Shown: in pieces, positions 8,087-14,781 of the stretch
Numbering within the stretch: the first letter of the stretch is position 1
Layout of the letters: every line of letters starts with the position of its first letter
NCBI GenBank assembly: GCA_001655195.1
Contig: LPNY01000042.1
Coordinates: 118,441 to 182,440 of the forward strand
Source of the DNA: Arcobacter sp. EP1
Lineage (GTDB): Bacteria > Campylobacterota > Campylobacteria > Campylobacterales > Arcobacteraceae
Length of the DNA: 64,000 nt
Direction of reading: 5' to 3'
Notes under the pieces: generated by a model
The model's database searches: none
The model's input: the letters and a program-made list of their open reading frames with translations, nothing else
Told to the model about the DNA's origin: nothing
Translations under genes and position numbers: made by a program

Positions 8087-8965
8087 TTATATCGAAAAAT
8101 ACTTAAGTATATCTGAATTTAAGTTTTTTATTATGTTTGATGTTTGACGACCATTAAATTGATTTCGATTAAAGGTTGATTGCCGTTTGGCTAGGCGTGC
8201 GGTGTTTGTTGATATTTTTTCTTGTAACTCTTTTTTATTTAAACGACCATCTAGATAGAGTAGGGTTTCAGCAATTCCAATTGAACTCATAGCATTGGGC
8301 TTTCGTCCATACTTTTTTTCTAAATAGATTACTTCATCAATGATACCCTCGTTGATCATAATATTGGTGCGTAAACTTATACGTTCTCGTAGTTCTTCTC
8401 TGTCCCATACAATTTCAAAAAGCTCTAAATCTGGTGCAATAGGTGTTGGGGGATTCGCTTTAAAATAATTAGTTGGGGTTAATCCTGACTTTTTATAAAT
8501 GGAGTAAGCTTTTGTTATACGATAGGTATCGTTACTGGCAATCTTTTCCATGTGGGTTTCATCAAGTTTGAAAAGTAGGGCATGAATCTCATCCAAAGGT
8601 TTATCTAAAACTACATCTTCCCCTACCCCTTTACTTATTCCTTCAATTAAAATTTTAAGATAAAAACCGGTACCACCAACAATAATAAGGTTTTTATTGT
8701 TTTTTAGAGCATAATCTTTAGCTCTTTCATAACAGGTCAAAAACTCAACCACATCAAATTTTTCGTTTGGGTAGACTTCATCAATTCCAAAGTGCGTAAT
8801 ACCAGCACGTTCTTCAACGGTTGGTTTTGCAGAAGCGATATCAATCTCTTTATAGACTGACAGTGAATCTAGGGAAAGAATAATAGCGTTAGCTTTTTGT
8901 GCCATCTCAATGGAGAGTGCCGTTTTACCCGAAGCAGTAGAACCAATAATTGCGATTTGTTTCAT
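8087..8965 (-). CDS. miaA: tRNA dimethylallyltransferase MiaA
   Basis: A 292-residue enzyme that transfers a dimethylallyl group to A37 of tRNAs reading U-starting codons. The P-loop [11 protein letters not shown] is at residues 8-18, followed by the [17 protein letters not shown] block and [10 protein letters not shown], all diagnostic. Length is normal. It starts 8 bases after the stop of the small membrane protein at 8974 and heads the RNA-related genes of this run. The SD sequence is weak, consistent with translational coupling. Confidence 0.96.
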   Translation of the reverse strand: MKQIAIIGSTASGKTALSIEMAQKANAIILSLDSLSVYKEIDIASAKPTVEERAGITHFGIDEVYPNEKFDVVEFLTCYERAKDYALKNNKNLIIVGGTGFYLKILIEGISKGVGEDVVLDKPLDEIHALLFKLDETHMEKIASNDTYRITKAYSIYKKSGLTPTNYFKANPPTPIAPDLELFEIVWDREELRERISLRTNIMINEGIIDEVIYLEKKYGRKPNAMSSIGIAETLLYLDGRLNKKELQEKISTNTARLAKRQSTFNRNQFNGRQTSNIIKNLNSDILKYFSI

Positions 8966-8973
8966 AAAAGGGA

Positions 8974-9165
8974 TTACTTAAGCTGTTTCATTCCTATAAA
9001 AGGAAAAAGAATTGCACTAGGAGGGAATAATAAAAAGGCCGCAACCCAAATTATTTTAACTTTTGGTGTTTTAAACTCATTTTTTAACACCATAATAAAC
9101 ATAATAATCCATAACACAAAACCAATAGCGTAAGTCACCATTGCCATTTCAGAGTTTTCAACCAT
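8974..9165 (-). CDS. Small two-helix membrane protein
   Basis: A 63-residue protein with two hydrophobic segments (about 8-28 and 35-57) separated by KNEFKTPKVK. The pattern of a polar link with FLLFPPSAILFPFIG resembles the short PLD-N-like membrane module. The ATG at 9165 has TAGGAAC upstream; the longer open frame above it has no ribosome site. It is the first gene of the minus-strand run ending at hom. Its function is unknown. Confidence 0.7.
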   Translation of the reverse strand: MVENSEMAMVTYAIGFVLWIIMFIMVLKNEFKTPKVKIIWVAAFLLFPPSAILFPFIGMKQLK

Positions 9166-9251
9166 CTTTGTTCCTATTTTTTGTTTTATTGTAGTCAAAA
9201 TTTCGTTACATATGAATAAATTGATGCCTATCAAGGTTGAAAATCTTATTT

Positions 9252-9266
9252 TGAGTATAATTCTCA
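9252..9266. promoter_or_regulatory. Fur-like box overlapping a -10
   Basis: TGAGTATAATTCTCA is a 7-1-7 inverted repeat with one mismatch to the TGAGAATnATTCTCA form of the Fur consensus; its flanks extend the symmetry (ATTTTGAG/CTCAAAAT). It contains TATAAT (9256-9261), 40 bases before the ATG at 9301, so a bound regulator would block that promoter. It also lies 86 bases upstream of the minus-strand start at 9165. Confidence 0.5.
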
Positions 9267-9300
9267 AAATTATAATTAAATTTATTAAAAAAGGACTCAA

Positions 9301-9738
9301 ATGGATGGTTATTCTATTTCTTTGATTGTGCATCTTTTTAGTGCAATCATTTTTATTGGTTTTGTATTTGCAGATGTTATTGTATTTCCTGTTTTGTTAA
9401 AAAAATTCTCTGTGAGTGAATATGAAGAGATTAAAACAGTTATTTCAAGTCGAGCAGTGAAGATTTTCCCTCTCTCACTTTTAGCACTATTTTTAACAGG
9501 GGGTTATATGTTTTCAAAACATATTAACTCTGAATTAGGTTTCTTTAGCAGCTCTTTACAGCAACTTCTTTGGTTAAAGTTCATCTTAGCTTCTTTTGTC
9601 ATCGCAGGGGTGGTTTATTCTTTGACATGTAAGCTTAGAAAAGTACCCCCAGCGCCTATTATGAAACAGTTCCACAAGTTTGTATTGGTTATAGGTATTG
9701 CGATTATATTTTTAGCAAAATATATGTTTGTCGCCTAA
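9301..9738 (+). CDS. Four-helix membrane protein, CopD-like
   Basis: A 145-residue protein with four predicted helices. Conserved-looking H11 (SLIVHLFSAIIFIGFVFADVIVFP) and the closing FHKFVLVIGIAIIFLAKYMFVA resemble the small CopD/DUF2214-like membrane family that may bind heme or copper; the family call is tentative. ATG follows AAAGGAC. The promoter overlaps a Fur-like box at 9252, hinting at metal-dependent control. A terminator follows at 9778, so it is probably a single-gene unit. Confidence 0.7.
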   Translation: MDGYSISLIVHLFSAIIFIGFVFADVIVFPVLLKKFSVSEYEEIKTVISSRAVKIFPLSLLALFLTGGYMFSKHINSELGFFSSSLQQLLWLKFILASFVIAGVVYSLTCKLRKVPPAPIMKQFHKFVLVIGIAIIFLAKYMFVA

Positions 9739-9777
9739 ACAAACAAGGGTAAATAAGCTATTTAATTAAGAACTTTT

Positions 9778-9815
9778 AAAAAAGATATAAACAAATAAAA
9801 GTTTATATCTTTTTT
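9778..9815 (+). terminator. Terminator between 9301 gene and mqnP
   Basis: Arms 9778-9792 and 9801-9815 form a perfect 15-bp stem ending in TTTTTT. It ends just 13 bases before the mqnP ATG, so mqnP needs its own promoter. Confidence 0.8.
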
Positions 9816-9823
9816 GCTATACT
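9815..9823 (+). promoter_or_regulatory. Extended -10 of mqnP, probably leaderless
   Basis: TGCTATACT is an extended -10. Only five bases separate it from the ATG at 9829, so transcription should begin at or within a base of the start codon. No ribosome site precedes the ATG. Confidence 0.5.
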
Positions 9824-9828
9824 TCCCC

Positions 9829-10683
9829 ATGGAAAAATTACTCAAACGTATTAACGATTTTAATGAACTAGTGATGTTCAAACACTCTATCTTTTCACTG
9901 CCATTTATTTTTATAGCTATGGTTGTTGCAGCCAATGGATGGTTTGGTTGGAAACTTCTTTTTTTAGGCGTATTAGCAGCACTAACTGCACGAAACTTTG
10001 CCATGGGCTTTAACCGATATTTAGACAGAGATATTGATGCTTTAAATCCCCGAACTAAAAACCGACCCAATGTTGATGGGCGTATTTCGCCAAAAGCGAT
10101 GTTGGTTTTCACATTAGCAAATGCCTTAGGGTTTATTGTTGTTGCCTATTTTGTTAATGATTTAGCCCTTTATTTAGCCCTGCCAATTCTATTGGTTGTT
10201 GGTTCATACTCTTATTTTAAACGATTCTCTTTTTTAGCTCATATTATTTTAGGAATATCTTTAGGTTTAGCGCCAATTGCGGGTGTTGTTGCTGTGAGTG
10301 AAACCATAACTTTGTGGTCAGTACTTTTGAGTTTAGGAGTTATGTTTTGGGTTGCTGGTTTTGATTTACTCTACTCTCTTCAAGATATTGATGTGGATAA
10401 AAAGCTTGGTTTACACTCGGTGCCTAGTCGTTTTGGGGCGCAAAAAACGATGCTGTTTTCAAAAGTTCTACATCTACTAACGGTAATCTTCTGGTTACTT
10501 TTTATTATCATGTCAAATAGTGGTTTCTTTGGATATCTAGCTGTAGTAGTTAGTGCTGTTATGCTGGCATATGAACACTATTTAGTGAATAAAGATTTCC
10601 GTAAAATTGATAAGGCATTCTTTATCGTGAATGGTTACCTTGGGATTTTATTTTTTATTCTTATTGTGATTGATGTCTTATAA
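9829..10683 (+). CDS. mqnP: UbiA-family prenyltransferase, MqnP type
   Basis: A 284-residue integral membrane prenyltransferase with about eight to nine helices. The two Asp-rich motifs of the UbiA superfamily are clear: NRYLDRDIDALNPRT (Mg-prenyl-diphosphate site) and YSLQDIDVDKKLGLHSVP. In Campylobacterota, which make menaquinone by the futalosine route, this paralogue is MqnP, attaching the polyprenyl tail; 4-hydroxybenzoate as substrate cannot be excluded from sequence. The ATG at 9829 lacks a ribosome site and follows an extended -10 by five bases. Its TAA overlaps the next ATG (TAATG), linking it to ung. Confidence 0.88.
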   Translation: MEKLLKRINDFNELVMFKHSIFSLPFIFIAMVVAANGWFGWKLLFLGVLAALTARNFAMGFNRYLDRDIDALNPRTKNRPNVDGRISPKAMLVFTLANALGFIVVAYFVNDLALYLALPILLVVGSYSYFKRFSFLAHIILGISLGLAPIAGVVAVSETITLWSVLLSLGVMFWVAGFDLLYSLQDIDVDKKLGLHSVPSRFGAQKTMLFSKVLHLLTVIFWLLFIIMSNSGFFGYLAVVVSAVMLAYEHYLVNKDFRKIDKAFFIVNGYLGILFFILIVIDVL

Positions 10684-11399
10684 TGTTTGAAACCAATAAC
10701 TCTTGGGAAACCATTGTTAAAAAATCTTTGAGTCAGCTTGATGATGATTATTTGAGTTTTTTGTTAGAAGACAAAACTTACTTTCCTAACAGCGATAATT
10801 TTTTAAATGCTTTTAAAACATTACCATTAGAGAAAACAAAATATATCCTTTTTGGTCAAGATCCGTACCCTCGTGAAAAAAGTGCTATAGGGTACGCATT
10901 TATTGATGGGGATGTTAAAAATCTATGGAATGAAAAAAATGGTTTGAGTAAAGAGGTCAACAAAGCGACTTCTTTACGAAACTTTATGAAAATGTTATTA
11001 GTTGCTAATGGAAATCTAAAAGAGAACAACACAACAAAAGAAGCCATCGCTAAAATCAACAAAGAGCCCTATATTGACTCCATTCTCTCTTTACGGGATA
11101 ACTTTGAGCACAATGGGGTTTTATTGCTTAATACGGCGCTTATTTTTACAGTAAAAGAGGATTCTAAAAAGCATGTAAAACAGTGGCAGCCTTTTATCAA
11201 AAAATTGTTAGAGCAAATCAAAGAAGAAGATATCACACTTATTTTGTTTGGAAGCATGGCAAAAGAGCTACAAAAGATTGAAACAGTGAAGCATTTTAAA
11301 ACCTTTGAATGCGAACATCCATACAATACTAGCTTTATTTTGAACAAAAATGTGCAAAAGTTTTTCTCTTTAATGAAACTTTTAGAAAAGAGTTGCTAA
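10683..11399 (+). CDS. ung: Uracil-DNA glycosylase (divergent family 1)
   Basis: A 238-residue uracil-DNA glycosylase-fold protein that would excise uracil from DNA. Motif A is GQDPYP at 58-63 with the catalytic-type Asp at 60, but the family 1 His after Tyr is Pro here. The C-terminal HPSPLS motif is replaced by HPYNTSF, keeping the His. The body includes the NTAL block (GVLLLNTALIFTV). The overlap TAATG with mqnP indicates coupling. Length fits the family. The changed motifs make the exact subfamily and activity less certain. Confidence 0.82.
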   Translation: MFETNNSWETIVKKSLSQLDDDYLSFLLEDKTYFPNSDNFLNAFKTLPLEKTKYILFGQDPYPREKSAIGYAFIDGDVKNLWNEKNGLSKEVNKATSLRNFMKMLLVANGNLKENNTTKEAIAKINKEPYIDSILSLRDNFEHNGVLLLNTALIFTVKEDSKKHVKQWQPFIKKLLEQIKEEDITLILFGSMAKELQKIETVKHFKTFECEHPYNTSFILNKNVQKFFSLMKLLEKSC

Positions 11400-11417
11400 T
11401 ATTCCAGTCCTTTAAAT

Positions 11418-11494
11418 GCGTCTGTGGCTCAACTGGATAGAGCACTGGGTTTCGGCCCCGGGGGTTGAGGGTTCGAATCCTTCCAGGCGTACCA
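11418..11494 (+). tRNA. tRNA-Arg (anticodon UCG)
   Basis: A 77-base cloverleaf with encoded CCA: 7-bp acceptor (G-U at 1-72), D-stem GCTC/GAGC with the loop AACTGGATA typical of Arg tRNAs, anticodon stem CTGGG/CCCGG with loop TTTCGGC (anticodon TCG), 5-base variable loop and TTCGAAT T-loop. It lies 18 bases after ung. Its 3' half is the left end of an integrated island; the same 49 bp recur at 14686. The anticodon reads CGA, a codon the surrounding core genes use often. Confidence 0.93.
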
Positions 11495-11498
11495 TTTA
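11450..11498 (+). repeat. Left 49-bp direct repeat (attL-like)
   Basis: Starts at TTTCGGCC in the anticodon loop and ends with TTTA after the CCA. It is identical over 49 bp to 14686-14734; the flanks diverge at once. The inserted sequence kept the tRNA intact. Confidence 0.85.
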
Positions 11499-11558
11499 TA
11501 AGTCCTATGTTAAGGGCTTTATAGGCTTTCTCAAAAAAAACTATTCATTTTTCTTGTA

Positions 11559-11842
11559 TCACCTTGCGTCATTATATATTATTTTAAATTGAATATTCAA
11601 ACCAACAACAGTAATGTCATTATTTCTTTCTTCTTTTCTTGATAAGTCTGCATTTGAAATTGATTCATTATCTTCTTGTTTTAATACTTTTTCATGGTTT
11701 TATTAAAATAGCTTTTACAAGCATGTTTACAAATTCTCTCGGAACTCCATGACCTGTACAATCAATAACCATTAGTAGATATTCATTTTTATTTTTAAGT
11801 TCTTAAAATAAATATTCTCACAAACTACAGATTGTTGAATTT
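11559..11842 (-). pseudogene. Remnant of SpoIIE-type PP2C serine phosphatase
   Basis: Reading the minus strand, one frame gives VVCENIYFK, then after a one-base shift ELKNKNEYLLMVIDCTGHGVP and REFVNMLVKAIL, which match the Mn-binding core of SpoIIE/PP2C phosphatases (DCTGHGVPGAF, MLVKAI). After a stop, another frame gives NNDITVVGLNIQF, the family's usual C-terminal block (NDDITVVG). Much of the middle is missing and stops interrupt the rest, so the gene is dead. It lies inside the tRNA-Arg island between the left repeat and marR. Confidence 0.75.
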
Positions 11843-11903
11843 GTTTTTATGTCCTATCAAATAGTATCCACATCACAATCAGTTTTTAGCTACTTTGTTT
11901 ATT

Positions 11904-12383
11904 CTAATCAATTAGCTTCAGGAGTAAATGGTACAACTGTTCTTTTTCATTTTTATCTAACTTCTCAAAACATTTCTCTTCATAAGAGAAGATATCTCTC
12001 ATTCCTTTTTCAAAAATGTCTTGACCATAATTAGTTAATTTAATAAGTTTTTTTCTCTTATCAAACTCTCCTTCTTCCATTAGGATAAAACCTTTTAGTT
12101 CTAGCTTTTTAAGAACTTTTGTAAGTCCACCAGAAGTAAATAAAAGTCCTTCGCTAATCTGCTTTGCATAAAGGCAATTATTATGAGCAAATCTTAGTGT
12201 TGCTAAAACATCAAACTCACTATTTAATAAGTCATACTTATCCTCATGTACTCTACATTTTCCATAAAACATATTTTTATGAAATGTATAAAATGGTTTT
12301 GTTAGCTTTATTACATCGTTATAAGTTGATGGTGATTGTGTTTTATGTCTTTCTATAACTTCTAAAATCTGCTCTTTATTCAT
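11904..12383 (-). CDS. MarR family transcriptional regulator
   Basis: A 159-residue winged-helix protein. The DNA-binding region is about 60-125: LNSEFDVLATLRF, LYAKQISEGLLFTSGGLTKVLKKLELKGFI (helix-turn-helix) and the wing EGEFDKRKKLIKLTNYG, which are MarR hallmarks. It is the last gene of a three-gene unit (amidohydrolase-doxX-marR), 10 bases after doxX, and likely represses its own operon through the palindrome near 14521. It is island-borne. The ligand is unknown. Confidence 0.9.
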   Translation of the reverse strand: MNKEQILEVIERHKTQSPSTYNDVIKLTKPFYTFHKNMFYGKCRVHEDKYDLLNSEFDVLATLRFAHNNCLYAKQISEGLLFTSGGLTKVLKKLELKGFILMEEGEFDKRKKLIKLTNYGQDIFEKGMRDIFSYEEKCFEKLDKNEKEQLYHLLLKLID

Positions 12384-12393
12384 ATTTTCTCTT

Positions 12394-12792
12394 TTAAACT
12401 CTTAATTCATCAATACTATATTTTCCTGCACCTTGAAAGAAGATTGCAAGACAAGCTAAAATGTAAAACATTTGCAATTCAATTGCCCAAGCTCCATGCT
12501 TAGTTACTGCAAAAACATCTCCAGCGTGAACCATCACAATTGCTCCAATCATTGTTGCAATAATTAATACAGAAGCAATTTTTACCCTAAAACCGATAAT
12601 TAACATCAAAGGTGCAATAATTTCACCCAGATATGCACCGTAAGCCATAAATGTGGGGAATCCATTTTTAACCATCATTGCCTCGATAAAACCAATACCA
12701 TGAGTTAGTTTTGCATAACCATGAAATAGCATTAAAAAACCTACGGTAAAACTTAAAATAAATTTTCCTAAATCTTCATTTTGAGTAATCAC
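12394..12792 (-). CDS. DoxX family membrane protein
   Basis: A 132-residue protein with four helices and the DoxX pattern (FTVGFLMLFHGYAKLTHG, GFPTFMAYGAYLGEIIAPLMLIIGF). DoxX members are thought to act in redox or thiosulfate/quinone-linked membrane processes; a precise role is not known. Its ATG overlaps the amidohydrolase stop by four bases (ATGA), so the two are translationally coupled. Part of the tRNA-Arg island. Confidence 0.9.
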   Translation of the reverse strand: MITQNEDLGKFILSFTVGFLMLFHGYAKLTHGIGFIEAMMVKNGFPTFMAYGAYLGEIIAPLMLIIGFRVKIASVLIIATMIGAIVMVHAGDVFAVTKHGAWAIELQMFYILACLAIFFQGAGKYSIDELRV

Positions 12793-14486
12793 TTTTTATT
12801 CCCTTGTTTTTTATAAATTGTTTTTCCATCAAATACAGTAAGTTCAACTTTTGTATCACCTATTGAATCTGGATTAATAGTAAAAATATCTTGATTTAAT
12901 ACAATAAAATCTGCTGTTTTTCCTTTACTAATCGTTCCACTTTCATTCTCAATTCCTAGTGCAATTGCACCATTAATCGTGTACATCTCTAATGCTTTTT
13001 CAATACTTACAGCTTCTTCTTTCCAAACAGTTTCATTACCACGCCTTCCATAAGGGTCTTTTCTTGTCACAAATGACTCTAAAGCTGTAAATGGATTAAC
13101 TGCTTCTACAACTGGCCAATCAGTTCCGTATGTAGGTTTTGTTTTCTCATCAATTAATGTTTTAGTAGCACAATACGCATTTGCTCTTTTTTCACCAAAC
13201 AACATTTTCATGCCATCGTGAATTGGACTTGGAAACCAGAAAAAAGGTGAAAAGTTTGCAACCGCATTAAGCTCTCTAAATCTCTTAATGTCATTTGTAT
13301 GAACCATACAAGCGTGTGCTAATTCATGTTGTAACTTACTGTTTTTATTAGTATCTCTTGTATATTCAATAGCATTTAGCACTTGCCTTACAGCCATATC
13401 GCCAGATGAGTGAGTCATAACTGAAAAACCGTTTTCATCTGCCCATTGAACTACCTTATTTAATTCCTCTTGATTAAATTCAAGAATACCAAAGTTATTG
13501 CCATGAGAATGATCTTTTTCTAAATATGGTTCAATTAAAGCTGCTGTTTTTGTTGGAGGAATTCCATCAATTGATAATTTGATAAAATTAGTTTTTATAT
13601 AAGGCGTTTCAAGAGACTTCATTTTTAAAAGTCTTTGCTTTTTTGCTTCTAAACTCTCACCTTCTTTTTTCCAACCAAATACAACTCCAACCCTTAAATT
13701 TAATGAGTTGTTTTTCTCAGCTCTTAAATAAGTATTTATTTCTGGCTCATAAGCATATGAATCTTTTATACCAATAATTCCATTTGAATGTAAAATATTT
13801 TTTGCAGCAACTAAAGCTTTATCCATTTCAACTGAGGTATGAGAAGGCTTAATACTTCTATAAAGCTTTTGAGCATCTTCTTTTAGTAAACCATTTGGTT
13901 TTCCATTTTGATCTTTGCCAATCAATTCACCATATTTAATAATTGCTTCTTCATCAATATTAGATACCTCAATTACTTTTGAGTTTACCCAAGCATTATG
14001 ATTACTAAAATCTGTTAAAACTAAATAGTGATCTTTAGATACTTCATCTAAATATTTATAATGAACCTTGTCTAATAGTTCAGCTCCCCATCTAACACCT
14101 GTTATCCAGCTTCCTTTAGGAGCTTTAGATACACACTTTCTCATTTTAACTTGGATTTCTTTTATACTTGAAGTTTGTGGGAAATTACATTTAAAAAGTA
14201 AATCTGTTCCAGCACCAATTGGGTGCAAATGACTATCGTATAATGCAGGAATTACTCTTTTACCTTGTAAATCTATAATTTTTGTATCTTTATTAGTAAA
14301 CTTAAGAGCCTCATTTTTTTTACCAATAAATTTAAACTTTTTATCTTTTACTAAAAAAGTATCGACGTAAAGTTTATCTTTATCACCTGTAAATACTTTA
14401 GCATTAATATAAAGTGTATTTGCAAATACTCCTTGAACCAAAAACACTATTGCCACCAAAAACTTAAATATTGTATTTTTATTCAT
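12789..14486 (-). CDS. Exported amidohydrolase (family 3, YtcJ-like)
   Basis: A 565-residue metal-dependent amidohydrolase with a signal peptide (MNKNTIFKFLVAIVFLVQGVFA). The HxH motif is in ALYDSHLHPIGAG near residue 84; further metal or catalytic histidines are in MTHSSGDMAV and LAHACMVH, and YGTDWPV gives the late Asp. The C-terminal GKTADFIVLNQDIF segment is the standard beta-sandwich end. Members hydrolyse amides of many kinds and the substrate is unknown. It is first in the island operon, with AAAGGTAGGAAAT before ATG. Confidence 0.9.
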   Translation of the reverse strand: MNKNTIFKFLVAIVFLVQGVFANTLYINAKVFTGDKDKLYVDTFLVKDKKFKFIGKKNEALKFTNKDTKIIDLQGKRVIPALYDSHLHPIGAGTDLLFKCNFPQTSSIKEIQVKMRKCVSKAPKGSWITGVRWGAELLDKVHYKYLDEVSKDHYLVLTDFSNHNAWVNSKVIEVSNIDEEAIIKYGELIGKDQNGKPNGLLKEDAQKLYRSIKPSHTSVEMDKALVAAKNILHSNGIIGIKDSYAYEPEINTYLRAEKNNSLNLRVGVVFGWKKEGESLEAKKQRLLKMKSLETPYIKTNFIKLSIDGIPPTKTAALIEPYLEKDHSHGNNFGILEFNQEELNKVVQWADENGFSVMTHSSGDMAVRQVLNAIEYTRDTNKNSKLQHELAHACMVHTNDIKRFRELNAVANFSPFFWFPSPIHDGMKMLFGEKRANAYCATKTLIDEKTKPTYGTDWPVVEAVNPFTALESFVTRKDPYGRRGNETVWKEEAVSIEKALEMYTINGAIALGIENESGTISKGKTADFIVLNQDIFTINPDSIGDTKVELTVFDGKTIYKKQGNKK

Positions 14487-14520
14487 ATTTCCTACCTTTT
14501 AAAATTACTTTACTGGAAAG

Positions 14521-14542
14521 CTATTGGAAAGTATACTAATAG
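14521..14542 (-). promoter_or_regulatory. Palindromic promoter/operator of island operon
   Basis: CTATT and AATAG arms enclose the 8-bp palindrome AGTATACT (14530-14537). On the minus strand this includes TATACT (14530-14535), a fitting -10 for the amidohydrolase operon about 40 bases before its ATG. A regulator bound here would block transcription; the island's own MarR is the obvious candidate. Confidence 0.45.
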
Positions 14543-14685
14543 AAAATCGAAAAAAAATCGAAATTTTTTAATTAACTAATATAATTCTATAGTTTAATAA
14601 TGAGATGAAAAAATGAATTTGGGAAAAGATACCATGACAATCTTACAAAATATTAGGTGTAGCTGATTAAAAAATTGGTATGTTA

Positions 14686-14734
14686 TTTCGGCCCCGGGGG
14701 TTGAGGGTTCGAATCCTTCCAGGCGTACCATTTA
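14686..14734 (+). repeat. Right 49-bp direct repeat (attR-like tRNA fragment)
   Basis: Exact copy of the tRNA-Arg 3' half plus TTTA. There is no 5' half, so it is not a tRNA gene. It marks the right boundary of the island. Confidence 0.85.
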
Positions 14735-14735
14735 C

Positions 14736-14779
14736 AAAGCCCGATATAAAAGCTTTTTCAAGTTTTTATATCGGGCTTT
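14736..14779. terminator. Original tRNA-Arg terminator, now beyond the island
   Basis: Arms 14736-14751 and 14764-14779 form a perfect 16-bp stem followed by a T-run. It sits one base after the right repeat, as the tRNA terminator would have before insertion, and also serves the converging kinase gene at 14782. Confidence 0.85.
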
Positions 14780-14781
14780 TT

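Larger units (their letters stand above)
11450..14734. mobile_element. Small genomic island in tRNA-Arg, no integrase
   Basis: The 49 bases from inside the anticodon loop through CCA and TTTA (11450-11498) recur exactly at 14686-14734. Between them are marR, doxX, an amidohydrolase and a decayed phosphatase gene, all on the minus strand. The tRNA's strong terminator lies just outside the right repeat, as expected if DNA was inserted into the 3' end of the tRNA gene. The genes use AGA for Arg more than neighbouring core genes do. No integrase or recombinase ORF is present, so it is either a decayed island or one mobilised in trans. Confidence 0.82.

Noticed and set aside
11849..12034. Plus-strand ORF antisense to marR
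   Set aside because: No ribosome site; it is the complement of the clearly coding MarR gene.
11500..14685. Prophage in the tRNA-Arg site
   Set aside because: No phage structural, replication or integrase genes; only metabolic and regulatory genes are seen.
14686..14730. A second tRNA-Arg gene
   Set aside because: Only the 3' half is present; no D-arm or 5' acceptor strand precedes it.
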